Of a stretch of DNA of 64,000 bases, positions 7,690 to 16,925 are shown one piece after another; the stretch's first letter is position 1; each line of letters opens with the position of its first letter. This DNA is from G963677325 sp963810555 (GTDB taxonomy: Bacteria > Bacteroidota > Bacteroidia > Bacteroidales > Prolixibacteraceae), in contig CAWENX010000007.1 in NCBI GenBank assembly GCA_963810555.1, positions 434,001-498,000 of the forward strand, written 5' to 3'. Both the position numbers and the translations under genes were made by a program. The notes below the pieces were generated by a model, which was given only the letters and a program-made list of their open reading frames with translations, did not search any database and was not told the DNA's origin.

Positions 7690-9816
7690 TTGAACAATTC
7701 TGTTGATATTAATGACCATCTGTTACAACATATGGTTGATGAAGTAAAGGACTATGCCATCTTTTCAATGGATGCAAAGGGTTATATTATAAGTTGGAAT
7801 GCCGGTGCTGAACAGATTAAAGGGTACAAACGTGAAGAAATTATCGGCAGGCATTTTTCAATTTTTTACACTAAAGATGACACTGAAACCAATAAACCAG
7901 AACAGGCGTTGAACATTGCTGTAAGGGAAGGCAGCTTTGAGGATACTGGATGGCGAGTGCGGAAAGACGGTTCTAAATTCTTGGCAAACGTAATTATTAC
8001 CCCGTTAAGGGATTCCAATGGAACTTTATTGGGATTTACAAAAATAATACGTGACCTTACACAACAGAAAAATACAGAAGAAAAATTCAAGGGTTTACTT
8101 GAATCAGCCCCTGACGGAATAATCATAGTAAATAATAAAGGTCTGATTAAAATGGTAAATGCCCAAACCGAAAGGCTCTTCGGATTTGACCGCAGTGAAA
8201 TTGTCGGTAAATGGGTAGAATATCTTATACCTGACAGATTTCGGGAAATTCATCATCAACATTTTCAGAAGTATCATGCAGATCCCAAAATACGGCCAAT
8301 GGGAATCGGACTCGAATTATTCGGGAAAAGAAAAGACGGGACAGAATTCCCTGTAGAAATAAGTTTAAGTCCTGTGAAAATTGATGAAGAAGGTTTATTA
8401 GTATTTGCGTCTATTCGTGATATTTCTCTACAGAAAAAAGCCCAGGAAGAAATTAAAAAACTAAATGAGGAACTTGACAAACGCATTGAGGAAAGAACGG
8501 CTGAACTCAAACTCTCTCTGAATAATGAAAAAAAAGCACGGGAGGAAGCCTACCGTAATCAGCAGAAGATCGTTTTTCTTTCAAAAGCCAGTGCTGTTCT
8601 ATCTTACTCTCTTGATTACACTAAAACACTGAAAGAATTAGCTAACTCAATTACCCCAGTTATTGCGGACTGGTGTATTTTTCATGAAATCCAAAGCAAT
8701 GGGGCAGTTAATCCGATTATTATTTCTCATACTGACCAAAGGAAAATTGACCTTGGATACAAACTTGCCCATAAATTCTCGGTGGATAAAAATATACCCA
8801 AAGGCTTGTATAAAGTCATTCACAATCAGAAACCTCTATTTTTCCCATCAGTAACAGAGAAGGTCCTGAAAGCATTTACACAGGACAAAGAATACCTCGA
8901 AATCCTTCAAGATTTACGGATCAGTTCTCTTATGACTGTACCACTTTTAATTCATGAGCACGTTTATGGATTAATGACACTCATTATTGAGGGTGATAGA
9001 AGGAAGTTTAATGAGGAAGATCTTGACTTGGCAACAGAAATAGCACGACGGGCTTCAGTTGCTGTTGAAAACGGAAGGCTGTACCAGCAATCTCAAAGTC
9101 TTAATGCTGAACTTGAAAATAGGGTTACCAGAAGAACCGCCCAGCTTGAAGCCACCAACAAAGAACTTGAATCTTTTTCATATTCGGTCTCGCATGACCT
9201 GAGGGCACCTTTGAGAAGTATTGATGGATTCAGCAATATAATATTAAAAAAATACGCCGATCACCTCGACGATACAGGAAAGGATTACTTTATGAGGGTT
9301 ATTCATGCCTGTCAGCAAATGGGACAACTGATTGATGATCTTCTTAAATTATCAAGGATAACCCGAATTGAAATGAAAAGGGAATTAACCGATCTTTCTG
9401 AAATAGCGAAAACCATTGTTGATGAATTGCAGCTTTCTCAGCCTGAAAGAAAGGCTTTATTCCAAATTCAACCGGGATTGATTGCCAATATCGATCGTAA
9501 TCTGATGGAAATTGCATTGCACAACCTGCTGGACAATTCCTGGAAATATTCTAAATATCAAACTATTACAAAAATAGAATTTGGAATGTTGATCCGGAAT
9601 GACAAAAAAGTATATTATATCCGTGACAATGGCGTGGGATTTGATATGAAATATAGTGATAAATTGTTTGGGGCATTTCAACGCTTGCATGGTCAGACGG
9701 AATTTGAAGGAACAGGCATCGGACTTGCAACCGTCCAGAGAATTATCAGGCGTCATGGTGGAAATATCTGGGCTGAAGCTAAGGTGAGGAGGGAGCAGTT
9801 TTTTATTTCACTTTAA
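7690..9816 (+). CDS. PAS-PAS-GAF sensor histidine kinase, C-terminal tail frameshifted
   Basis: A 708-residue sensor kinase without transmembrane segments, so a cytoplasmic sensor. Order: PAS 1 (about 10-125, SWNAGAEQIKGYKREEIIG), PAS 2 (130-250, MVNAQTERLFGFDRSEIVG), coiled coil (255-290), GAF (300-460), HisKA (about 490-555, phosphoacceptor His in SVSHDLRAPLRSIDGFS) and HATPase (about 595-700; N box HNLLDNSWKYS, G1 DNGVGFD, G2 GTGIGLATV). The start is TTG at 7690 (no ATG until 7732). After AEAK the usual ending is lost, but reading one frame over restores EEGAVFYFTLK with a stop at 9819, just before the next gene. A one-base deletion near 9785 is therefore likely. Its partner is probably the response regulator 12 bp downstream. 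Confidence 0.85.
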   Translation: MNNSVDINDHLLQHMVDEVKDYAIFSMDAKGYIISWNAGAEQIKGYKREEIIGRHFSIFYTKDDTETNKPEQALNIAVREGSFEDTGWRVRKDGSKFLANVIITPLRDSNGTLLGFTKIIRDLTQQKNTEEKFKGLLESAPDGIIIVNNKGLIKMVNAQTERLFGFDRSEIVGKWVEYLIPDRFREIHHQHFQKYHADPKIRPMGIGLELFGKRKDGTEFPVEISLSPVKIDEEGLLVFASIRDISLQKKAQEEIKKLNEELDKRIEERTAELKLSLNNEKKAREEAYRNQQKIVFLSKASAVLSYSLDYTKTLKELANSITPVIADWCIFHEIQSNGAVNPIIISHTDQRKIDLGYKLAHKFSVDKNIPKGLYKVIHNQKPLFFPSVTEKVLKAFTQDKEYLEILQDLRISSLMTVPLLIHEHVYGLMTLIIEGDRRKFNEEDLDLATEIARRASVAVENGRLYQQSQSLNAELENRVTRRTAQLEATNKELESFSYSVSHDLRAPLRSIDGFSNIILKKYADHLDDTGKDYFMRVIHACQQMGQLIDDLLKLSRITRIEMKRELTDLSEIAKTIVDELQLSQPERKALFQIQPGLIANIDRNLMEIALHNLLDNSWKYSKYQTITKIEFGMLIRNDKKVYYIRDNGVGFDMKYSDKLFGAFQRLHGQTEFEGTGIGLATVQRIIRRHGGNIWAEAKVRREQFFISL

Positions 9817-9828
9817 AATAAACGAAAT

Positions 9829-10281
9829 ATGAGTGGTGATAAGAAAATAATACTTATGGTTGAAGATAATCCTGATGACGAGCTCTTGACTATTACGGCT
9901 TTAAAGGACAATAATATCATGAATGAAGTTATTGTTGTCAGGGACGGAGAAGAAGCGCTTGATTATCTGTTCAAAACGGGTAAATATAATAACAGCGATT
10001 ACACCATTCTTCCCCAGTTAATTTTATTGGATTTAAAGCTTCCTAAAGTTGATGGCCTTGAGGTACTACAAAGGATTCGATCCAATCATACGACAAAACT
10101 CCTGCCTGTTGTGATTCTGACCTCATCGAAGGAAGAAACCGATCTGATTAAAAGTTATGCATTGGGAGCAAATAGCTATATTCGCAAACCAGTTGATTTT
10201 GATCAATTCACACAGGCAATTAAAACTTTGGGATTATACTGGCTTGTATTGAATGAACTGCCGGTTAAAAATTATAAATAA
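9829..10281 (+). CDS. Single-domain response regulator (Rcp1-like CheY)
   Basis: A 150-residue stand-alone receiver with no output domain. Acidic pocket is VEDNPDD (residues 11-17), the phosphoacceptor is Asp68 in LILLDLKLPKVDG, the switch Thr/Ser is in VVILTSSKEE, and the conserved Lys is in YIRKPVD. The NPDDE signature and extended loop before Asp68 are typical of receivers encoded next to phytochrome-like or PAS histidine kinases. It lies 12 bp after the kinase stop and 32 bp before the REC-kinase-REC gene, forming a three-gene phosphorelay operon. It probably shuttles phosphate between the two kinases or controls its own rate; targets are unknown. Confidence 0.9.
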   Translation: MSGDKKIILMVEDNPDDELLTITALKDNNIMNEVIVVRDGEEALDYLFKTGKYNNSDYTILPQLILLDLKLPKVDGLEVLQRIRSNHTTKLLPVVILTSSKEETDLIKSYALGANSYIRKPVDFDQFTQAIKTLGLYWLVLNELPVKNYK

Positions 10282-10284
10282 CCC

Positions 10285-10298
10285 CCGGTTTAAACCGG
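10285..10298. repeat. 14-bp palindrome CCGGTTTAAACCGG between signalling genes
   Basis: A perfect palindrome in the 32-bp gap between the response-regulator stop and the hybrid-kinase start. It could form a small transcript hairpin that tunes relative expression; with no U-run after it, it is not a convincing terminator. Confidence 0.55.
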
Positions 10299-10313
10299 CA
10301 AAAAGAATAAATA

Positions 10314-12005
10314 ATGCAAAAATCAATTCAAATACTTTTTATTGAAGACAACGAGAACGATGTGTTACTCGAAAAAAATGAACTTATAAATTCAGGTTAC
10401 GATGTTGTTTCTGATCGGGTTGAAACAGCGGAAGGTTTTTATCAGGCATTGAAGGAGAAAAAATGGGATTGTATCATCTCGGATTATTCTATGCCGCATT
10501 TTTCAGGACTCGATGCATTGGCCGAGTTAAAGAAATCAGAAATTGATATTCCCTTTATACTCGTCTCTGGCGTAATCGGGGAAGAAACTGCTGTTGAAGC
10601 GATGAAGGCAGGATCCCATGATTATATCATGAAAAATAAATTAAATCGTCTGGTACCTGCCATAGAACGTGAATTGAGGGAAGCAGAAATCAGGCAGCAG
10701 AAACAGCTTGTCGTAAAAGCCCTGGAAGAAAGCGAACAGAACCTTAAAAAACAGATTGGAGATTACCAGGCTCTGAATAAAGAATATATTGCCCTCAACG
10801 AAGAACTGAAGAAAAGCCTTGAACGCATTCAGAATATGAATACCGATCTTATTATCTCTAAAGATAAAGCTGTCGAATCGGAAAGGTTGAAGTCGGCATT
10901 CCTTGCAACAATGAATCATGAACTTCGAACTCCTCTTAATCATATTCTCGGTTTCAGTGATCTGATTCTCGCGGGGGTGAAGCCGGAAGTTATGATAGAT
11001 TATGTCAAAAAAATTCAGGAGAGCGGAAAAAATCTGTTGTCAATTATTGAAGATATTTTTGATCTGGCACTTGCCGAACAGGGGGACATTAAAATCCGCA
11101 GAATGACTTTCAGTCTGAAAGACTTGTATTCGGAGAATAATACCTATTTTGAAAATATACTTCGTTCCTCTGGTAAAGACGAACACATCCGATTAATTTA
11201 TAAACCTGATAAAAATAACTTGTCCGCTTTTATCATGTCCGATCGAAGCAAGATCAACCAGGTTCTGAACAATCTCTTTAAAAATGCTGTAAAATTTACT
11301 AACCAGGGAACTATTGAATTCGGCTTCAGGATGTTGGAGGACAATAAACTACAGTTTTATATCAGCGACACAGGTATCGGAATACCTTCAGAGAAACAAT
11401 CCATCATTTTCGATTGGTTCCGGCAGGGAGACGACACCCATTCCCGTGAATATGGTGGGATCGGGATTGGCCTTGCAATTTCACAAAAAATTGCCCGGAT
11501 TCTGAATGGCGAACTTACTGTTGAATCAAAACCCGGTAAAGGTAGTACTTTTTATTTTACATTCCCGATTGAACTGGCTGAATCTCACATGGCTTCAGCC
11601 TCCGAAACACCCAGCCAGTACATTGAATTAAATCTGTCCGGGAAAACTGTCCTGATTGTTGAAGACGATCCTCTCAGCCGATCACTTTTAAGGAGTTATT
11701 TGAATAAAACCTTTGCAAACACTCTTGAAGCTGATGAGGGCAGTGAAGCAATCAGGAAACTGCATGATCACAAACATATTGATTTAATTCTTATGGATCT
11801 GAAAATGCCCGGGATGGATGGTTTTGTGGCAACTCATCTTATCAAATCGGAAAAACCTGAAATGCCTGTTATCGCCTTGACCGCTTATTCCCTTGCAGAA
11901 GACAGATCAAAAGCAATGGAAGCCGGTTGCGATAGTCTTATAACCAAACCTGTCGACCGTTCTGTACTCTACAAGGAGATAATGAAAACATTGAAATTAA
12001 ATTAA
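10314..12005 (+). CDS. Hybrid histidine kinase, REC-coiled coil-HisKA-HATPase-REC
   Basis: A 563-residue cytoplasmic hybrid kinase. The N-terminal receiver has acidic pocket FIEDNEND and Asp57 in CIISDYSMP. A long coiled coil follows (about 130-195). HisKA has its His in LATMNHELRTPLNHILGFS, and HATPase shows NLFKNAVKF, DTGIGIP and GGIGIGLAIS. The C-terminal receiver (about 445-560) has its Asp in LILMDLKMPGMDGF and Lys in ITKPVD. With the upstream kinase and CheY-like protein it forms a multistep phosphorelay. No output domain is present, so the final target lies elsewhere. Its stop codon shares TTAA (12002-12005) with the stop of the convergent aminotransferase gene. Confidence 0.92.
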   Translation: MQKSIQILFIEDNENDVLLEKNELINSGYDVVSDRVETAEGFYQALKEKKWDCIISDYSMPHFSGLDALAELKKSEIDIPFILVSGVIGEETAVEAMKAGSHDYIMKNKLNRLVPAIERELREAEIRQQKQLVVKALEESEQNLKKQIGDYQALNKEYIALNEELKKSLERIQNMNTDLIISKDKAVESERLKSAFLATMNHELRTPLNHILGFSDLILAGVKPEVMIDYVKKIQESGKNLLSIIEDIFDLALAEQGDIKIRRMTFSLKDLYSENNTYFENILRSSGKDEHIRLIYKPDKNNLSAFIMSDRSKINQVLNNLFKNAVKFTNQGTIEFGFRMLEDNKLQFYISDTGIGIPSEKQSIIFDWFRQGDDTHSREYGGIGIGLAISQKIARILNGELTVESKPGKGSTFYFTFPIELAESHMASASETPSQYIELNLSGKTVLIVEDDPLSRSLLRSYLNKTFANTLEADEGSEAIRKLHDHKHIDLILMDLKMPGMDGFVATHLIKSEKPEMPVIALTAYSLAEDRSKAMEAGCDSLITKPVDRSVLYKEIMKTLKLN

Positions 12006-13386
12006 CCTTTCTTATTGATCAAGTCGGCATTCTTCTGAATCTTTACAATGGCTTCCGCGATATTATCCATATCCTGTTTAGTACCCAGCAAAAGATTCTG
12101 AAATAGCCAGACCGCCTCTTCATTGCAAACCTTTTCATTCACGGGACATTTGTTTTCCTGGGCATACCGTTCATAATTTAATTCTTCGTCTTTATAGAAC
12201 TTATGGAACAGCTTGCTCTCGAAAGTGTTCTTTATAAAAGGCATATTGGTCAGTTCAGAGTATCCCCCGTAACAGGTAACTCCTTCAGCCTGTAAAGCTT
12301 TCAGGAATCTTCCCCTTGAAAGTCCTTTAAATTCTGCCTTGTTGTAACGGAATGGGAAGAAATGGAAAGCGGCCTTTGTTACACTTGGATATAATTTGTA
12401 AGGTGTGATCCCTTTGATTTTTGCTACATGGGATTTGAGATAAGCTGCATTTTTATTACGTATATCGGTCTGTTCCGGCAGGCGGGCCAGCTGTGCCAGT
12501 CCGATAGCAGCCTGGTATTCCGTGAGCCGCAGTTTGGTCCCGGTCATGATGGTGCCTGCTGAAAATGTTCCGGCAGCCGTCCCGTATGGGTTACCATAGT
12601 TGTGGAATGAAAAACAGCGGTCCATAAATTCATCGTCGTCGCTCACTAACGCCCCTCCCTCTCCAATGGGAATGTTCTTTGAATTCTGAAAACTGAAACA
12701 ACCGGCATGTCCAAAAGTTCCCACTTTTTTATGGTTTACCTCAGCCAGCCAGGCCTGGCAGGCATCCTCCACAACAATCAGGTTATGTTTGTTGGCGATA
12801 GCCATGATCCGTTCCATATCGCAGGGAAGTCCCAAAATATGCACCGGCATGATGGCTTTGGTACGTGGAGTGATCTTTGCTTCAATCTTACCCGGGTCCA
12901 TCTGGAACGTTTCCGGGTCAATATCGACAAATACAGGGATTGCCCCGTTAAACAGGATAGGGGATACCGAGGCAATGAAAGTATAAGGGGTCACAAGCAC
13001 TTCATCTCCCCAGCCGATATCGAGCATCCTCAGAGAGGTATTCAGGGCATTGGTACCGTTAACCATAGCGATACAGCGTTTGGCCCCAATCAAATCACCG
13101 AATTTCTTTTCAAATTCAGGAACCACTTTAGCCCTGGACCACACACCGCTGCGCATAACTTCCAGCAGTCTCGGTTCGTCTGTTTCCGGATTCCATATCG
13201 GCCATTTAGGCCATCCATGCGATTGGCGGCGATCGGTGTACCTCCCAGGATGGCCGGGGTGGATGTCTCCGAACTGCAGCTTGCAAAAATCGTATCGGCC
13301 GAACCAAGGCCAACAGCAGCGCCCGCGCCCAAAAGCGTATTCTTCTTTATGAAATCACGGCGTGAACTTTTTGATGAATCTTTCAT
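12002..13386 (-). pseudogene. Tat-exported DegT/DnrJ/EryC1-type aminotransferase, apparent one-base frameshift
   Basis: Two overlapping frames make one gene. The 5' piece from ATG 13384-13386 encodes a twin-arginine signal (SSRRDFIKKNTLLGAGAAVG) and PAILGGTPIAANR. One frame over, the sequence continues GWPKWPIWNPETDEPRLLEVMRSGVWSR and then the intact catalytic domain through the stop at 12002. The domain has the PLP-lysine motif SFQNSKNIPIGEGGA, GTNALNTSLRML and VVEDACQAWLA. The total length of 1385 nt fits one missing base near 13210. Cytoplasmic relatives transaminate nucleotide-sugars; a Tat-exported version must act in the periplasm on something else, so function is unknown. The frame break may be real or a sequencing error. 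Confidence 0.8.
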
Positions 13387-13660
13387 AGTTTAATTTTTAT
13401 TTGAAATAAGATAATGTTAGGAAATGTAATTTAGAATCTGTTCAGTTTTAAAATTATTAATTTTCAAACTTACAATTTTTTATTCCAATTCTGAAATACT
13501 TTTTTTTGAGCCCGTTTAAAATCAGACAGACTCCTGTCAATATCCCGTCCCGCCGCTGCCTTCTCTTGACTTTTATCCCCTCCTGTCTATATTCATCACT
13601 CATATCTCAACTCTAATAGTTCACATCTTACTACTTTCCTATTTTACTACTTTTGTCTTG

Positions 13661-13701
13661 TCCTGAAATAGGTTTACAAAAAAAGTAAACAAATTTCAGG
13701 A
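13661..13701. repeat. Large imperfect hairpin, 17-bp arms
   Basis: TCCTGAAATAGGTTTAC pairs with the inverted GTAAACAAATTTCAGGA (15 of 17) around a 7-nt A loop. It may be the terminal inverted repeat of a lost insertion sequence; no transposase fragment is adjacent. Confidence 0.6.
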
Positions 13702-13780
13702 TGAGTCTGAGCTTTTACAGAGAATAAAGAGTTTCTTTATTTTTTAGCTGTTAATCTCAGCAATTAATTGATATTAAATA

Positions 13781-13806
13781 AAAAAGGAAGCATATGCTCC
13801 CTTTTC
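13781..13806 (-). terminator. Rho-independent-like terminator of the curli operon
   Basis: On the minus strand a stem AAAAGGGAGCAT/ATGCTTCCTTTT is followed by a T-rich run, about 45 nt past the stop of the last gene of the curli operon (13849). Position and polarity fit an operon terminator. Confidence 0.65.
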
Positions 13807-13848
13807 TTCTCAATTTTCAGTGTGAATTTATTACAATTGAAAACCAAC

Positions 13849-14490
13849 TTAATTTGCCCTTGTCTTAAATGACCATGTGGGGCTGAAAGCGACTTTATTA
13901 CCTTCATACTTAGCTATTACATACCAGAAATAGGTGGTCGAAAAACTAAGTCCGCTTACTGTCACTTCCGGGACAGAAATATCCTCACCAACCAACTTCT
14001 GGATTGTTGAATTTGATTCAAAGATATAAATACTATAGGTAAAATTAGTGCTTGATTTTTTGCTGTCGACCTTCCATTGTAATAAAAATCCTGTCAGCTG
14101 ATCTATGGCGCCGTTTCCGGGAACAGGATCATAAAGGGTGACATTCCCGATATTGTTATCGTCCTTAAAAATCAAAAAGTTCAACTGTGTAGGTTCACCG
14201 CTGTAAATAGCTACTGATAAGGAGTTGTTCAAATAATCCTTTTTTGTAACATTTACGGCTACGTCTCCTACTTGAATTTTAGGAATCGAAAATTTTCCGG
14301 CAGAATCGGATAACAATGAAATACTTGGAGGTGTAGTAGTGATCTGAACTCCTGCGAGTGGGAGGTAGGTATCGCCATCCTGTACTGTGCCATTAATAGA
14401 GCCATAATTAATTACATCCATCGTTGTCTCATCACACGAAGATATTGAAATTAAAAAAAACCAACATACGATATATATTATTTTTCTCAT
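13849..14490 (-). CDS. Curli-locus lipoprotein with carboxypeptidase-regulatory-like and FN3-like domains
   Basis: A 213-residue exported lipoprotein: hydrophobic leader ending in the lipobox ISISSC (Cys19). Residues about 30-110 are a CarboxypepD-reg-like beta-sandwich (INGTVQDGDTYLPLAGVQI, then DSAGKFSIPKI). Residues about 115-210 look like a fibronectin type III domain (PGNGAIDQLTGFLLQWKVD, then GLSFSTTYFWYVIA). It is the last gene of the curli operon, 57 bp after csgG, and is the only member with an intact frame. A role as an outer-membrane accessory or adhesion factor for the amyloid is inferred from position; it is not a canonical csg product. Confidence 0.75.
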   Translation of the reverse strand: MRKIIYIVCWFFLISISSCDETTMDVINYGSINGTVQDGDTYLPLAGVQITTTPPSISLLSDSAGKFSIPKIQVGDVAVNVTKKDYLNNSLSVAIYSGEPTQLNFLIFKDDNNIGNVTLYDPVPGNGAIDQLTGFLLQWKVDSKKSSTNFTYSIYIFESNSTIQKLVGEDISVPEVTVSGLSFSTTYFWYVIAKYEGNKVAFSPTWSFKTRAN

Positions 14491-14547
14491 GATTATTTTA
14501 TATTTAGAACTTGACTGAATTTTGTTTTAACCCAAATAAATAAAACT

Positions 14548-15909
14548 TCATTCCCAAAAAAATCCCCAACTCGAATCGTTGTAATGGCCACTATGAGACC
14601 CATCAAAGCTATCGCTCAAATAATAGTTCCATCCCGAGGAAACTGATAAACCTACCTTTTGGCTTACCATATATTCAAAACCAAATGTTCCATTGAGTTT
14701 TGGCAAAAATTTATCTCCTGAAAATCCTACTCCATTGGAATTGTAATCCATGCCACCGCCGATACTTAAAAATGGAGTGAATTTATAAATAGGGAAGGAA
14801 TATATACCGCAAGGAAAGATCACTAAAGTAAGAATAATCTTCAAATTTGTTCTGGACTTTCAACCCTCGGTAGCCACTTTCAGAGTCGATAAACAGATGA
14901 TTATTTATAGCAAATCCTATCAAAAGCGATGCCTTTGGCAGAGCGTCTCCTGATGTATAGTCCCCATAATACTTACTGGCGCCAACCGAGGCTCCAAAGA
15001 CTATTTTCCCCCGATTATTTTTTCAATATCCGACCCAACTGATCTGATTTATAATTCATCCGTTTTTCTTCCATATAATTTGTAAATGAAACAGAAGCGG
15101 TATCTTTCGGATCACGGAGCGCCCATAATTTATCCTGAACCCCCTCAATAATAAGACTCTCAACAGCTTTTTCTATGGCTTCCGTCACACAGATTTCTGA
15201 AGGTTCATTATAGGTAAAGCCAGTCTCTGCCTCAAGTAATCGTTGAGCTTTCAAATATCTGAACAGACCGACCGATACTTCCTGTGATAAGATTGATTTC
15301 GTTGTATATACAGTTTTCAAAATTTTACCGTTGGCAGTTGAAACTGCTCGAATGTAAATACTTACACGATCTTCTCGATATTGACCGGAAACATCGGCTC
15401 CAAAGTAACGGAAACCTGCCCCGCCTGTTAAAATATTAGTTTCATAGGAAATAATACCACCTTCCAAAATAACTCCTGCGAAAAGAAGCGGTGGAGCAAT
15501 AAGAAGGTCCTATTCTCATCACCGCCCTCATACTGAGCCCGGCTTGTCCTGATAACTTTCGCTCATTCAATAAATTGGCCATATTTTCGCGCTCGATTGG
15601 AATAAACCAACCCGACTCTTCCAGAGCGCGAATCAAAATAGTAGTAGCCCCTTGAGTCACTGCAGTTGACCAATTGGCACCCGTTTCAGAAGCTTTATAC
15701 TGGCCAGTTTGATCACGAAATTTATATACTGCAACAACAATTTTTTCTTTAGCTTTCGGCAAATTCAAAAGAATTTTTTAGCCGGGTTTCCGGACCAATT
15801 ACGCTCTTCTGGGACGCATTGGCTGATGCATATATGGACCGCAAGCTGCCACCAGGTCCATAATAATCAGCACAATAAAAATCCTTAATAGAATGGTTTT
15901 ATATATCAT
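14548..15909 (-). pseudogene. csgG: Curli secretion channel CsgG with C-terminal beta-barrel domain, multiple frame breaks
   Basis: CsgG forms the outer-membrane pore that exports curlin subunits. Start ATG 15907-15909 opens a lipoprotein leader with lipobox LVAAC followed by GPYMHQPMRPRRA. Conserved CsgG blocks lie in different frames: KIVVAVYKFRDQTGQYK, LNERK, IRTSRAQYEGGDENR, PPLLFAGVILEGGIISY, TGGAGFRYFGA and QYREDRVSIYIRAVS. After GRILKK a run of six A's breaks the frame. One added A rejoins IVFGASVGASKYYGDYTSG and a glycine/aromatic-rich domain ending LSVSSGWNYYLSD, resembling an 8-strand outer-membrane barrel. I count about six single-base breaks. Total length (1362 nt, 454 codons) fits a full CsgG-barrel fusion, so the order is intact though the frame is not. 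Confidence 0.85.
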
Positions 15910-15934
15910 AATATCAATAATAGGAAAGACTCAA

Positions 15935-16355
15935 TTAGAAATACGGAACAGAGACTGTAGTCTGGCTCCCGGTTTTATTATCCACAATAGTAATGTTCAG
16001 GCCATCTGCCTGATCACCTACTTCGATCTGGTAATCACCGAGCACATAAGTACCAGCACTTAAGGCATCTTCGCCAAACTGCTTTGCAACAATCTGCCGC
16101 GAAAGTTGACTTAGAATCTGCCTGTTAAAACTCGCCGAAAAATTTTTTAATGGATCACTACTACTACGGACTGTAAGAACTGGAAGTAGTTTTTTTATGT
16201 CGTTCTGCGCCTGTGCAGAACTCATCAACCAGCTGTAATTGTATGGATTACCTCCAAAAGCCGGATTTTTCTGGTTGATAAGTAAATCTTGTGCGTAAGT
16301 TTTTCCTGCCACGAAAAAAAATACAATCGTTAGTGTAGTCATATAAAATCTTCAT
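15935..16355 (-). pseudogene. csgF: Curli assembly factor CsgF, leader frame uncertain
   Basis: CsgF is the small chaperone that caps CsgG at the cell surface and couples nucleation. From residue 18 the frame is intact through the stop at 15935: QDLLINQKNPAFGGNPYNY is the hallmark CsgF N-terminus that binds CsgG. It is followed by a helical segment and a C-terminal GDYQIEVGDQADGLNITIVDN block. The open frame itself starts at ATG 16340-16342 (MTTLTIVFFFVAG), which lacks the basic residues of a signal peptide. An ATG at 16353-16355 (MKIL) would supply them but lies one frame off, so a one-base loss is suspected. It lies 25 bp before csgG in the transcription direction. Confidence 0.8.
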
Positions 16356-16431
16356 TGCGTTTGTTTTTAATGTTTCGGATAAAAAAAAATTATCGTATTA
16401 AGTAAGTTAATTCTGATTAATGAAAATTTGA

Positions 16432-16925
16432 CTAAAATATCCCTGACCCCGCCATATCTTCGCCGTTAAGTTCTTTCATAATTTCTTCATAGTTAGCCAG
16501 GTAACTTTGAGTAGTTAAAATAGCATCCGCTGATAAACCTTCAACAATATCCTGTCGGGGTTGAAGGATGGCCTGATAAACAATATTATCGTTAATTGAA
16601 CAACAATAAGTGTAGTGGTTAACCGAAAGGGTTTTTCTCATAAGTTATAGTATAATTTTTGGCTTCTTTAGGCGCAACCCAACTGCTGTAAAACAAATCG
16701 TAAAAGTCTTTCCCTATTCTCGTTTTTGTGTCATCAACCAGCAGTCCATCAATTTCAATCTCGTAATCGTTTGATTTTGAAGTTTGATTTGTAACCTCCT
16801 TGATAACCTCATCAAACAGTTTTTTTAAGGATTCCGGCGCAGGCTTTGTTTTGATGGTGTCCTTTTGACCTGCGAAAGGCGCACAGAACAGAGCCGAGAG
16901 AAATAGAGTTGCAAAGTGTACTCAT
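16432..16925 (-). pseudogene. csgE: Curli chaperone CsgE, about three frame breaks
   Basis: CsgE is the periplasmic adaptor that delivers curlins to CsgG. The minus strand carries, in shifting frames, a leader (LFLSALFCAPFAGQ), then KLFDEVIKEVTNQTSKSNDY, EIDGLLVDDTKTRIGKDFYD, WVAPKEAKNYTI, PFRLTTTLIVV and SINDNIVYQAILQPRQDIVE, ending GEDMAGSGIF, which is the standard Bacteroidota CsgE C-terminus. Only the last 69 codons form a listed open frame. The start ATG (16923-16925) overlaps the stop of the upstream curlin gene as ATGA, so translational coupling is expected. The length of 494 nt is two bases over a multiple of three. Confidence 0.8.

Larger units (their letters stand above)
13387..13848. 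other. Intergenic region, no gene seen
   Basis: No open frame with coding character was found. It contains the 13661-13701 hairpin and the terminator described separately, plus T/C-rich sequence. Confidence 0.6.

Noticed and set aside
12707..13393. 228-codon open frame on the plus strand
   Set aside because: Lies wholly antisense to the DegT-type aminotransferase, whose motifs are unambiguous; the plus-strand product has no domain character.
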